From Nocardia testacea NBRC 100365 (lineage in GTDB: Bacteria > Actinomycetota > Actinomycetes > Mycobacteriales > Mycobacteriaceae), in contig NZ_BAGJ01000091.1 of assembly GCF_000308775.1 (NCBI RefSeq), forward strand, positions 1 to 64,000: a stretch of 64,000 nucleotides of DNA, given 5' to 3'. Both the position numbers and the translations under genes were made by a program. The notes below the pieces were generated by a model. It had not been told where the DNA came from and did not search any database. It saw nothing but the letters and a program-made list of their open reading frames with translations. This document shows positions 1 to 8,294 of this stretch, in pieces (the first letter of the stretch is position 1; every line of letters starts with the position of its first letter).

Positions 1-1407
1 ACGCGCGGGCCGGCGCCGGTCCGGGTCACGCCGCACGGTGGCCGCCGACAGCGCGCGGGCCCGCCGGATACCGACCCGAACCACCGAGCGCGCGCCGGCC
101 GCCAGCGGCGCGAAACAGATCACCCCGGACGGCGCCGCGGTGAGACTGAAGGCCGCGATCATGATCGCGATCGCGTACGGGAGCAGACGCCTGCTCGCAA
201 TGGCATGTTCGACGAAAACCCAGGTGAGCAATACGGCGACCGCGATCACCGGCTCCGGACGCAGCCCGTTGTTGTAGGGCAGCCAGATGGCGAGGAACCC
301 CAGCGCACCGGTGCCCACCACAATGCGGTCCCGGCGCAGCCCGGCGCCGAGCCGGGGGATCACCTCGCGGCTCAGGACGAGCCAGGTGAGCACCCCGGCC
401 AGCAGAGTGGGCAGGCGCACCCACGGACTGGCGATGCTGATCTCGGTCATCCGCGCGATCACGTCGTAGGGCGGCGTGCCGACGGGATTCTCCGGCACCC
501 CGAAGAACCGGAAGTAGTTGGCCATGTAGCCGGAGACCAGCGAGGTGCGGGCCATACCGAACTGGTAGCCGTCGTCGGAGGTGGTGGAGCCGATGAAATG
601 CCACAGCAACAGGGTGGCGAGGACACCGGCGTCGATGCCGGTGAAGGTGCGCCAGCGCCGCGGTACCAGCCGTCGTATCCGGCGCCCGTCGGACCGGTCG
701 AGCCGCAGCAGTGCCACCAGCGCGATCGCCGTGAAAATCACCGCCAGCACGGTCGCGGCGCGTTTGGCGAGGGTCGGGGTGACCGAGAACCGGCTGTCGA
801 CCTGCACATCGACACCGGCGCCGGCCGAACTCGTCAGATCGCTGAACACGCCCACCACCTGGGGCCGGAAGTCCCCGGCCAGGTAGAGCGGTTCGGTGTC
901 GGTGCCGGTCAGCTCGGCAGTGGTCGCGGCACTGTCGGAACGCACCGTGAGCGTGGCCTCATGGAGTCGATCCAGCGGCACGCTGAATATCGACTGACTG
1001 CGCAACACCACCTCGAGCCGGGCGGGCCTGCCGTCCTGTGCGGGTTGTACCCGGGCGACGAAGCCGTACTTCTCGAGGTCGGGCGCATCGGCCGGCATGG
1101 TCGCCGCGACCACCCCGCCGGCACCGGCCAGCTGGTCCAGCGCCGCGCCGGGAACGGTGACATCGAAGGTGAGCGGTGCGTAGGACACCAGGGGCGCGGT
1201 GATACTGCGGGTCGACCCCTGCTGCGGCCAGCTGAGAGTCGTCTTGTCCACCTGGACCGGCAGCAGTGGCACCGCCACCGCGAGCACCGTCGCGAACAGC
1301 CCGGCGACCAGGGCGATCCACTTCGCCCAACTACCGTGTGCCGGCCCCGGTGGTGGTGGTTGCTCGCCCGTGGGCGCCTCGTCCGCCCGCACCATGGTGT
1401 CCGTCAC
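1..1407 (-). CDS. Arabinosyltransferase, EmbA/EmbB/EmbC family (3' end outside window)
   Basis: Membrane glycosyltransferase that adds arabinofuranose from decaprenyl-phosphoarabinose to arabinogalactan or lipoarabinomannan of the cell wall. Reading leftwards, a GTG start at 1407 (alternative ATG at 1395) opens a frame that stays open to base 1. It encodes a short charged N-terminus, a first membrane segment (KWIALVAGLFATVLAVAVPL), a long extracytoplasmic domain with the VDKTTLSWPQ motif seen after TM1 in Emb proteins, then further hydrophobic segments and an acidic/aromatic stretch (GYMANYFRFFGVPENP) typical of the family. About 469 codons are present; family members are about 1,050-1,100 residues, so the C-terminal half is missing. 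I cannot tell EmbA, EmbB and EmbC apart from this part. Confidence 0.88.
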   Translation of the reverse strand, partial: MTDTMVRADEAPTGEQPPPPGPAHGSWAKWIALVAGLFATVLAVAVPLLPVQVDKTTLSWPQQGSTRSITAPLVSYAPLTFDVTVPGAALDQLAGAGGVVAATMPADAPDLEKYGFVARVQPAQDGRPARLEVVLRSQSIFSVPLDRLHEATLTVRSDSAATTAELTGTDTEPLYLAGDFRPQVVGVFSDLTSSAGAGVDVQVDSRFSVTPTLAKRAATVLAVIFTAIALVALLRLDRSDGRRIRRLVPRRWRTFTGIDAGVLATLLLWHFIGSTTSDDGYQFGMARTSLVSGYMANYFRFFGVPENPVGTPPYDVIARMTEISIASPWVRLPTLLAGVLTWLVLSREVIPRLGAGLRRDRIVVGTGALGFLAIWLPYNNGLRPEPVIAVAVLLTWVFVEHAIASRRLLPYAIAIMIAAFSLTAAPSGVICFAPLAAGARSVVRVGIRRARALSAATVRRDPDRRRPAR

Positions 1408-1532
1408 GGGGCGCGATCGTATCGTGACGCATTCGTAACCGGAGGAATCGGGCGCGGGATTCTCAGCCCCCGCTCAGGCGCGCGGATTCGACCGACCGTG
1501 TGAGCAGCGAGGATGGTGATCCTGGTTCGCGC

Positions 1533-2171
1533 CTATTCGGGCCACGGGCCCGCTTCGACGGCGTCCACGAAATCGGTGCGGGTGAAGCCCGGCTGGAACC
1601 GGGCGAGTACATCGGCATTGATGGTGCCGAACGTGGTGTCGGGTCGATCGGCGAATCCGTGGGTGAAGGCGGCCAGGATCTGTCTTTTGAAATCGGGACG
1701 CGGATGGGCGGTGACCACCGCGCGGATCTCACCGGGGTCCAGGTCGTGGTAGCCGATGCCGAGCACATCGGTGGCGACGCCGGCGTTCAGCAGCGCGATC
1801 TCGGGTTCCATATGCTCGGGGATACCGGGCGTGGTGTGCAGCGCGATGGCCGTCCAGACCCGCTGGGTCGCCGCGGTGTCCAGTCCGTGGGCAGTGAGGA
1901 AACGGCGCGCTTCGTCGGCGCCGTCGACCTCGAATCGCTGGTGGGTGCTGCGATAGGCGTCGGTCAACCCCAGATCGTGGAACAGCGCGCCGACGTAGAG
2001 CAGTTCGGGATCGGGATCCAGGCCGCGCCGCCGGCCCCACAGCATCCCGAACAGATACACGCGCCGGGAGTGGTGGAACAGCAGCGGCGGTGCGCTGCCG
2101 CGCACGAGTTCGGTGGCCTCGGCCACCATTCGGCTGTCGGGTATCGCAACTCCCGCGATGGATTCGGGCAT
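1533..2171 (-). CDS. HD-domain protein (cyanamide hydratase-like phosphohydrolase fold)
   Basis: A 212-residue soluble protein. It carries the metal-binding HD signature: HHSRRVYLFG near residue 33 supplies the first histidine and LFHDLGL near residue 63 the His-Asp pair, with further histidines in IALHTTPG and IGYHD. This arrangement matches small HD proteins often annotated as cyanamide-hydratase-like or HDIG phosphohydrolases; the substrate is unknown. The start ATG has AAGGA about 7 bases upstream. It lies downstream of helR on the same strand, 237 bases away, so it may have its own promoter. No paralog is seen in the window. Confidence 0.8.
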   Translation of the reverse strand: MPESIAGVAIPDSRMVAEATELVRGSAPPLLFHHSRRVYLFGMLWGRRRGLDPDPELLYVGALFHDLGLTDAYRSTHQRFEVDGADEARRFLTAHGLDTAATQRVWTAIALHTTPGIPEHMEPEIALLNAGVATDVLGIGYHDLDPGEIRAVVTAHPRPDFKRQILAAFTHGFADRPDTTFGTINADVLARFQPGFTRTDFVDAVEAGPWPE

Positions 2172-2408
2172 ACCGATTCCTTCCGTGCATGAGGTGGTCG
2201 CTGTCGCTGTCCGCGAGGTCGAGAAGTTGGCACCGCCGTGCCAGGTCGAGGTATGGAACGAGCATAGATCGCGGACACGGCGGGGAGTGCGATCATGCTG
2301 CTGGTCGCTTCGGCGAACCGGGGACGAGGATCGCCGGCCGGATCCCGACCGGGATGCCTGCGCGCTGTCCCTCCACCTCGACCGTCCGCGGCTGGGAGAC
2401 CCTGCCGA

Positions 2409-4598
2409 TCACCGTGGGCCGACGGTTACGGTCGGCCCGGCGGTGAGTCCGCGCAGTGCCGGCGGCAATGGCTGCCGGTGCAGTACCCCGAGCCGTTGGG
2501 TGGCCCGGGTGAGGGCCACGTATAGTTCGGACGCGCCCCGCGGCCCGTCGGCGAGGATCCGTTCGGGCTCCACGATCAGGACGGCGTCGTACTCGAGACC
2601 TTTGGTCTCCGACGCGGCGACCGCACCCGGCACATCCGGCGGGCCGATCACGACGCTGGTGCCTTCGCGGCCCGCTTCCGCCGCGACGAATTCGGCCACG
2701 GCATCGGTCAACTCGGCGTCGGTCACCTGCCTGGACCATGGCCGGACACCGCAGGCACGCACCGACTCCGGCGGCTCGATCCCGGGCGCGAACTCGGCGA
2801 GTACGGCGGCGGCGACGGTCATGATCTCCGCGGGGGTGCGATAGTTCACCGTGAGCGACCGGTACACCCACCGCCCCGGCACGTACGGCCGCAGTACCGA
2901 ATCCCAGGACCGCGCACCCGCCGCCGATCGGCGTTGCGCGAGATCGCCGACGATTGTGAAGGACCGTCCCGGGCAGCGGCGCATCAGTACCCGCCAGTCC
3001 ATTTCGGACAGTTCCTGGGCCTCGTCGACCACCACGTGCCGGTATGTCCAGTTCCGGTCGGCGGTCGCGCGTTCGACCAATTCTCGGGTATCGCGCTCGA
3101 GGAAGCGATCCGCCAGGTCCTCGGCGTAGAGCAGGTCCTGCGCGAACAGATGGTCCTCGTCGTCCATCATGTCGGTGCGGTCGATCATGATGTCCAGCAC
3201 GCCCGCGGCATACTCCGCCTCGGCCCGGCGCTCCTGTTCGGCGGCTCGCCCGTCCGCCTCGCCGCCACCGAGCAGGTCGGCCAGTTCGTCGAGTAGCGGC
3301 ACGTCCGAGATGGTCCAGGCCGCGCCCTCGGCGCGGAACAGGGCCGGGGCGGCTCCGGCCGCACGCAGCCGTTCGGGAGAGGAGTACAGCGACGACAGCA
3401 GCTCTTGCGGGGTCAGGACCGGCCAGAGCAGGTCGAGTGCCGCGGTGAAGGCGGAGTTGTCGGTGAGTTCGGCGATCAGATCCTTGCGCAGATCCTCCCA
3501 GGCCGCCTTATCGGCGCGGGTCAGCCACCCCCGGCCGATCCGGCCGATCGCCCGTTCGGTGAGTACATAGGTGACGATCTCGCGGAACACCGCCCGGGCC
3601 TCGTTGTGCGGCAGTTCGCTCGCCCGTGCCTCCTCCCGGGCCCACTCGGCGGTTCCGGCATCGATGCGCACCGTCACATCCGCCAGTTCGATCGGCACCG
3701 GTTGTTCCGGTAGCCGCTGCCGATCCGCGATCGCCGCGCCCAGCACATCCAGGATCCGCAGCGATCCCTTGATCCGCGCCGCCTCCGGCGCGTCCTCGGC
3801 GGTCACCCGCAGTCCGGGCACGAGATCACCGGTGGTCGTGAAAACCACATCGGATTCGCCGAGCGCGGGCAGCACCCGGCCGATGTGGTTCAGGAAGGCC
3901 GGGTTGGGTCCGACGACCAGCACCCCGTGGCGCGCTATCCGCTCCCGCTGCGTATAGAGGAGATACGCGACACGATGCAACGCGACCACGGTTTTCCCGG
4001 TACCCGGACCGCCCTCGATCACCAGCACACCGGGGTGGTCCAGCCGGATGATCTCGTCCTGTTCGGCCTGGATCGTGGCGACGATATCGCGCATTCCCTC
4101 GCCCCGCGGCGCGGCGACCGCCGCCAGCAGGGCCGCATCGCCGCGTTCGCTGTCCCCGGGGCGCCCCAGCACTTCGTCGGTGAACTCGACCAGCCGGCGT
4201 CCGCGAGAATGGAACTGGCGGCGCCGCCGCATGTTCTCCGGGTGGGCCGCGGTCGCGACGTAGAACGGGCGCGCGGCCGGTGCCCGCCAATCCAGCAGCA
4301 CCGGCTCGTACTCGTTCGTTTCGTCGTACAGGCCGATCCGGCCGATATAGGAGACCTCGCCGGCCACCGAATCCAGCCGGCCGAAACACAGTGTGTTGTC
4401 GGCCACGTCCAATCGCTTCACCTCTCGGGCCAGCGCCCGGACCTCGGCGTCACGTTCCAGCAGCGTCGTTCCGTTCCCGCGCAGTGCCGCGTGGTACCGG
4501 CCCTTCGCCCGGGCCTGTTCGGCATCGAGCCGCGCGTAGAGTTCGTCCACGTAGGCCCGTTCGGATTGCAGCTCGTCTGCGTACCCCTGCTCCGCCAT
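2409..4598 (-). CDS. helR: HelR, RNA polymerase-recycling helicase-like ATPase (rifamycin resistance)
   Basis: A 729-residue superfamily-1 helicase-like ATPase. The N-terminal 65 residues form a charged helical arm (ERAYVDELYARLDAEQARAK) as in HelD/HelR, which inserts into RNA polymerase channels. Walker A is GGPGTGKT near residue 196, Walker B is VVVDEAQELSEMDW, followed by VGDLAQR and the late motif ETKGLEYDAVLIVEP. Length and N-terminus fit the actinobacterial HelR group, which displaces rifamycins from RNA polymerase and recycles stalled complexes. The decisive context is a rifamycin-associated element at 4691-4710, about 93 bases upstream of the start. The ATG at 4598 is preceded by a long leader. 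HelD sensu stricto is the alternative, but the element argues for HelR. Confidence 0.88.
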   Translation of the reverse strand: MAEQGYADELQSERAYVDELYARLDAEQARAKGRYHAALRGNGTTLLERDAEVRALAREVKRLDVADNTLCFGRLDSVAGEVSYIGRIGLYDETNEYEPVLLDWRAPAARPFYVATAAHPENMRRRRQFHSRGRRLVEFTDEVLGRPGDSERGDAALLAAVAAPRGEGMRDIVATIQAEQDEIIRLDHPGVLVIEGGPGTGKTVVALHRVAYLLYTQRERIARHGVLVVGPNPAFLNHIGRVLPALGESDVVFTTTGDLVPGLRVTAEDAPEAARIKGSLRILDVLGAAIADRQRLPEQPVPIELADVTVRIDAGTAEWAREEARASELPHNEARAVFREIVTYVLTERAIGRIGRGWLTRADKAAWEDLRKDLIAELTDNSAFTAALDLLWPVLTPQELLSSLYSSPERLRAAGAAPALFRAEGAAWTISDVPLLDELADLLGGGEADGRAAEQERRAEAEYAAGVLDIMIDRTDMMDDEDHLFAQDLLYAEDLADRFLERDTRELVERATADRNWTYRHVVVDEAQELSEMDWRVLMRRCPGRSFTIVGDLAQRRSAAGARSWDSVLRPYVPGRWVYRSLTVNYRTPAEIMTVAAAVLAEFAPGIEPPESVRACGVRPWSRQVTDAELTDAVAEFVAAEAGREGTSVVIGPPDVPGAVAASETKGLEYDAVLIVEPERILADGPRGASELYVALTRATQRLGVLHRQPLPPALRGLTAGPTVTVGPR

Positions 4599-4997
4599 CT
4601 GCCCTCATTTCGTTCGACGATCCCTGCCCTGCCGGGTACGGGCGGTTGCCCGTCCCGGCGGCCGGACCGGACGATTCTGCGGCATCACCCGGGCCTTGCC
4701 GCAAGGCCCCGGGTGCGCTATAGATTAATGGTGGAAGGGACTGGAATCGTCTCTTCTATCTGTCCGATGGATTCTTCGCCGTGATTGTTCCGGCGGCCCA
4801 CTCGCCCCGAATTCGATCCGCTCGGTCTGTTCACACGACGGTGCCCGGCGCCGGTTGTCTCCACGGCACAGCCCGGCAGACGAACCGCCCGGCGGATTCC
4901 GACCCTTCCGGCGGGTGACGGACCGGCGCGCCGCATTCCTCGACACAGCGCGTGGCCGGTCGCGTCGCCCGGCGGCCCGAGAGCGCTCGTCCGCGGG
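4599..4997. other. Intergenic region between helR and the XRE regulator
   Basis: About 400 bases with no convincing gene. It holds the RAE, an AT-richer patch at 4719-4730 that is unusual for this genome and may contain the helR promoter, and roughly 240 bases further right (4760-4997) in which all frames show scrambled, arginine-rich translations without a recognisable protein. The XRE gene to the right is transcribed in the same direction, so this stretch is its 3' flank. Confidence 0.6.
4691..4710 (-). promoter_or_regulatory. Rifamycin-associated element (RAE) upstream of helR
   Basis: The + strand reads gggccttgccgcaaggcccc, an inverted repeat (GGGCCTTGC / GCAAGGCCC) flanked by further symmetric C/G runs (ccc before, ggg after). 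Read towards helR it is GGGGCCTTGCGGCAAGGCCC, which matches the published 19-bp actinomycete RAE as I remember it (GGGGCTTGCGGCAAGGCCC) except for one extra C. RAEs precede rifamycin-inactivation genes (rgt, rph, rox, arr) and helR, and are linked to rifamycin-induced expression. A possible -10 (TATAGC on the - strand, complement of 4717-4722) sits immediately upstream, placing the RAE around the start of transcription. Confidence 0.85.
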
Positions 4998-5834
4998 CTA
5001 CTGCCCGGCAGCTCGCGGCGGTACCAGGCGCAGTGTCTGGCCGGCGGCGGAAGTGCGGGTGACCAGCCAGACCACCACGCTCTGCTCGTGCCCACTCTCC
5101 AGCGTCTCGAACGGTACGTCGACCGCACCCAGCTGCGGGTGGTCGAAACGCAGGACCGGCGTCACCGGATGCCCCGGGCCCTGTGAATGCCAGCGCGCCG
5201 CGAACTCGGGGACCTTGTGCAGGCTGTCGATGGTTTCCCGCAGGCCGGCATCACCGGGCCAGCGCAGACTCGCGCGGCGCAGGGTCTCGGCGAACGTATC
5301 GGCGGCCTCGGCCCAGTTGCGCAGAGTGCTGCGTGCCCGCGGATGCCGGTAGACGTAGTGGGCGAGACTCACCACGTCCCGATCGTCCAGCAGACCCAGC
5401 GGTGTGACGAAATCCTCCCAGGCCGCGTTCCAGCTCAGCACATTCAGCCGTCTGCCCAGGACGAATGCCGCGGTGGGCGCCAGAGCGCGCAGCACCGCCT
5501 CGATCGTCTCGGGTACCCGGTCCTGCTCATCGGTGGGCTCCGGGCAGCGTGATTCGTTGCTGCTGGTCAACGCGAGCCAGCCGAAGGTGCTGCGCTCCCG
5601 CTCGTCGAGCAGCAGAGCGGAGGCGAGCGCCTCCACGACAGCGATCGAGGGATTGGTGTCCCGGCCCTGTTCCAGCCGGGCCAGATAGTCGGCGCTGACG
5701 CCCGCGCGGACGGCCACCTCCTCGCGCCGCAGCCCCGGGGTGCGCCGGCGGCCGCCCGCGGGCAGTCCGATATCGCCGGGTCGCAGTTCGGCGCGGCGTC
5801 TGACCAGGAACTCCGCGAATGCGCTTCGAGCCAT
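4998..5834 (-). CDS. XRE-family regulator with MmyB-like ligand-binding domain
   Basis: A 278-residue transcription factor. Residues about 10-75 form a helix-turn-helix: RRTPGLRREEVAVRAGVSAD and YLARLEQGRDTNPS are the hallmark of the MmyB-type XRE group. Residues about 100-275 are the MmyB-like domain, a PAS-like fold thought to bind a small molecule or lipid, with the conserved LNVLSWNAAWEDF and FDHPQLGAVDVPFETLE blocks. Such regulators usually sit beside the gene they control, often a short-chain dehydrogenase; here the divergent neighbour is a YceI protein. A 19-bp palindrome between the two (5895-5913) is a candidate operator. Confidence 0.87.
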   Translation of the reverse strand: MARSAFAEFLVRRRAELRPGDIGLPAGGRRRTPGLRREEVAVRAGVSADYLARLEQGRDTNPSIAVVEALASALLLDERERSTFGWLALTSSNESRCPEPTDEQDRVPETIEAVLRALAPTAAFVLGRRLNVLSWNAAWEDFVTPLGLLDDRDVVSLAHYVYRHPRARSTLRNWAEAADTFAETLRRASLRWPGDAGLRETIDSLHKVPEFAARWHSQGPGHPVTPVLRFDHPQLGAVDVPFETLESGHEQSVVVWLVTRTSAAGQTLRLVPPRAAGQ

Positions 5835-5894
5835 AGGACCATCGTGCCCTGTTCCGGCGCGCGCAGCCGCGCCTTGTCAGGTCCAGGATAACGG

Positions 5895-5913
5895 GGGTCT
5901 GGTAACCGGACCC
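5895..5913. promoter_or_regulatory. Candidate operator between XRE regulator and yceI-like gene
   Basis: The sequence gggtctggtaaccggaccc is a palindrome with a single imperfect pair over 19 bases and lies in the 101-base divergent intergenic region, about 60 bases from the regulator start and 20 from the YceI start. It overlaps a second perfect 12-bp palindrome (ggacccgggtcc, 5908-5919). Assignment to the neighbouring XRE protein is inference from position and symmetry. Confidence 0.45.
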
Positions 5914-5935
5914 GGGTCCGGCGATGGTCGATGGC

Positions 5936-6484
5936 ATGACCACATCACCGGAAACCACCAGTACCACCACGCTGCGTCCCGGGTCCTGGGCGCTCGACAC
6001 CGCGCACTCCTCGATCGCCTTCACTGTGCGGCATCTCGGTATCGCCAAGGTGCGCGGGGGCTTCACCCGCTTCGAGACGGAGTTCGTGGTGGACGAGTCC
6101 GGCGCCGCGACCCTCGGCGCGACGGTCCACCTCGACTCCTTCGATACCGGCAACCCCGACCGGGACGCCCATGTGCGTACCGCCGATTTCCTCGATGTCG
6201 CCAACCGCCCGACCCTGACCTTCCGGGCGGTCGAACCCGTCCATATCGCCGAATCGTTCACTGTCCCGGGTGAAGCCACGCTGGGCGGGATCACCCGGCC
6301 GATCACCCTGGATGTGGAATGGGGTGGGATCGGCGACTTCGGCCCCGGCGGCGAACGGCATGCCGGGTTCTCCGCGACCGGCACCGTCAAACGTACCGAG
6401 TTCGGCGTCGGGGGACCGCTGCCCGGGATGCTGAGCGATGCGGTGAAGATCGAACTGGAGATCCAGCTCATCGAGCCGAAGTAG
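5936..6484 (+). CDS. YceI-family lipocalin-like protein
   Basis: A 182-residue protein of the YceI family, an eight-stranded barrel that binds isoprenoid-type lipids such as polyprenyl chains. Typical blocks are present: SWALDTAHSSIAFTVRHLGI at the N-terminus, KVRGGFTRFE, DAHVRTADFLDVANRPTLTF and the C-terminal GVGGPLPGMLSDAVKIELEI. No signal peptide is visible, so this is the cytoplasmic form common in actinobacteria. An ATG four codons upstream (5924) is an alternative start; neither has a strong ribosome-binding site. It is divergent from the XRE/MmyB regulator, which probably controls it. Confidence 0.9.
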   Translation: MTTSPETTSTTTLRPGSWALDTAHSSIAFTVRHLGIAKVRGGFTRFETEFVVDESGAATLGATVHLDSFDTGNPDRDAHVRTADFLDVANRPTLTFRAVEPVHIAESFTVPGEATLGGITRPITLDVEWGGIGDFGPGGERHAGFSATGTVKRTEFGVGGPLPGMLSDAVKIELEIQLIEPK

Positions 6485-6615
6485 GTCCGACGGCCGCCGT
6501 CGCCGCCCGGGTCCGGATGTCTCGGTCCCGCCCGTACCCGCACTCCCTGTGAGACGCTCGACACCGGACCGGGTCGATGATGCCCGCGGGCATCGGTGGC
6601 GAGTGGGAGGTATCA

Positions 6616-7389
6616 GTGCCGAAGGATGGCGAGCAGGAGCGCTGGTTGCGCGAACTCGAAGCAGGCCGCGCCGGCCATCCGGCGTTGGTCTGCTTCCCAC
6701 CCGGCGGCGGTTCGGCCACGAGCTACCACGGCCTCGCGGCGAGTTTCGGGCCCGGTCCGTGGGTCTACGCGGTTCAGTATCCGGGTCGCCAGGACCGGAT
6801 CGCCGAGGAGTTCGTCACCTCGATCACCGCCCTCGCCGACCGTATCGCCGCGGCCATCGAGAACCGCGTTCCCGCAGGCCCGGTGCTGTTCGGGCACAGT
6901 ATGGGCGCCACGGTCGCCTTCGAAACGGCTCGGCGGCTCGAGGCGCGCGGGCGGACTGTCGCGGCACTGTTCGTCTCCGGGCGCCCGGATCCCGCGTTCG
7001 CCGACCCGGGCACACTGCACCGCGGGGCCGACGCCGACCTGATCGACGAGCTCGAGCGGCTCGCGAACGATCCGGCCGGCGTCGCGATCCTGCGTGATGA
7101 GCCCGCGCTCGCCGAAATGGTCCTGCCCGCGGTGCGCAACGACTACCGAGCGGTCGAAACGTATCGATACCGGGGAGGCGAGCGGCTGCGCTGCGATATC
7201 GTCGCGCTGCTCGGACGCTCCGATCCCACCACGACCCCGGAGCAATTGGCGCGCTGGCGCGACCATACGAGCGGTGACTTCGCGGTCCGGCTGTTCCCGG
7301 GCGGCCATTTCTATCTCGACGAACAGCAGCGGCAGATAGCGGATCTCATCACCCCGTTCCTGGCGTCCGTCGGCGCCCCGGGAACCTGA
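6616..7389 (+). CDS. Type II thioesterase (alpha/beta hydrolase)
   Basis: About 257 residues of the GrsT/TesA family that removes misprimed or stalled acyl groups from carrier proteins of NRPS/PKS systems. Seen: the FPPGGGSATSYHGLA oxyanion loop, AVQYPGRQDR, the nucleophile elbow GHSMGA (catalytic Ser), LLGRSDPTTTPEQ with the likely catalytic Asp, and GGHFYL with the catalytic His. I favour the GTG at 6616 because GGGAGG lies 5 bases upstream; an in-frame ATG at 6577 would add 13 residues. No carrier-protein synthase lies in the window, so it probably acts in trans on a distant cluster or has another hydrolase role. Confidence 0.82.
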   Translation: MPKDGEQERWLRELEAGRAGHPALVCFPPGGGSATSYHGLAASFGPGPWVYAVQYPGRQDRIAEEFVTSITALADRIAAAIENRVPAGPVLFGHSMGATVAFETARRLEARGRTVAALFVSGRPDPAFADPGTLHRGADADLIDELERLANDPAGVAILRDEPALAEMVLPAVRNDYRAVETYRYRGGERLRCDIVALLGRSDPTTTPEQLARWRDHTSGDFAVRLFPGGHFYLDEQQRQIADLITPFLASVGAPGT

Positions 7390-7399
7390 CCGCCCCTCT

Positions 7400-8002
7400 T
7401 CACCCGAGTACGTACCGCTCCCGGCGCAGTACGGCGCGGGCCAGCTCGGCAGGAGTTCCCGTGGTGGTGTCCACCACCGTGTCGTAGGGGTGACCGTGCT
7501 CGTGGACCGAGGTCAGATGGCCCCGTGCCAGCCCGGCCGGGTGGCCGCGAGCCAGCTCCCGCCGCTCGGCGACGGCCGGTGGACACGTGACGCGGACCAG
7601 CTGGACCTCCAGGCCGGACAGCGCGTCCAGCCACATCGGCAACAGATCCGGGCTCAGCAACATCTCGTCGACGACGAGGTGATCTCCGCCGTGCGCGAAC
7701 GCGGCGGCCGCGGTACATGCCGAGCGCAGCATCCGCCGCCCCACGGAGCCGTAGCGGATGACCACCGACGGCCGGCCTTCGGCGTCGTGACCTGTGCGGT
7801 CGTACCAGAAACCGTCGCGGCTGCGGGGACCGTCCCGACCGCCACCCCAGTTCGGGGGGACCAACCCGAACAGCGTGTCGATGCCCCAGTAGACGAACGG
7901 AATATCGCTCTCGTCCTGGATGGCCCGGGCCAGCGTCGTCTTACCGGAGCTCGAGGTGCCGTTGAGAAAGACGATCCGGCAGGGGAGGTCGGCACTGCGC
8001 AT
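7400..8002 (-). CDS. Chloramphenicol phosphotransferase-like P-loop kinase
   Basis: A 200-residue nucleotide kinase-fold enzyme. The P-loop FLNGTSSSGKTTLARAIQ follows immediately after the start, then YWGIDTLFGLVPP, a lid region, HLVVDEMLLSPDLL (Walker-B-like Asp), VRVTCPPAVAERRELARG and the conserved HEHGHPYDTVVDTT segment. These are the landmarks of the Streptomyces chloramphenicol 3-O-phosphotransferase (CPT) family. In producers CPT inactivates chloramphenicol; relatives in other actinomycetes are usually uncharacterised, so resistance is a possibility only. It converges with the thioesterase gene (10-base gap) and is divergent from ilvD. Confidence 0.8.
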   Translation of the reverse strand: MRSADLPCRIVFLNGTSSSGKTTLARAIQDESDIPFVYWGIDTLFGLVPPNWGGGRDGPRSRDGFWYDRTGHDAEGRPSVVIRYGSVGRRMLRSACTAAAAFAHGGDHLVVDEMLLSPDLLPMWLDALSGLEVQLVRVTCPPAVAERRELARGHPAGLARGHLTSVHEHGHPYDTVVDTTTGTPAELARAVLRRERYVLG

Positions 8003-8015
8003 CCGGCCACGGTAA

Positions 8016-8210
8016 TCGTGCGTCCTCGTCTTCCGGGCCCGGGGGCGGGCGCGGATCGCTCTCGCGCCGGCCGGCGAACTGCCCCATCTGTCGCCGGATC
8101 GGCGCCGCCGGATGATCGAGTTTCTCGACGAGCTCGCGGACCTGATCGACGTGCCCGGGCCGACCCCGGAGACCGGCGCCGTCATCGGAGATCCGCAGTC
8201 GGGCGGGTAG
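8016..8210 (+). other. Possible gene remnant or small ORF
   Basis: This frame is open for 64 codons between a TAA at 8013 and a TAG at 8208-8210. Its second half reads like real coding sequence (ELPHLSPDRRRRMIEFLDEL followed by ADLIDVPGPTPETG), with better amino-acid texture than the other frames. There is no ATG, GTG or TTG before the internal ATG at 8112, which has no ribosome-binding site. It may be the 3' remainder of a lost gene, or chance. I do not recognise the family. Confidence 0.25.
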
Positions 8211-8294
8211 CCGCTGCGGCGCCCGCGCGGTGAAGACGGCGGGCGCCGGGCGTGGTCCGGCGGTGTTCGGGGGCGGTAGGAGGATGATGGCACC

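Noticed and set aside
205..1503. 432-codon open frame on the + strand
   Set aside because: It is the antisense shadow of the arabinosyltransferase frame; composition is Gly/Arg/His-rich with no domain, while the - strand encodes clear Emb motifs.
3885..4784. 299-codon + strand frame
   Set aside because: Antisense to helR and low-complexity; the - strand frame has all helicase motifs.
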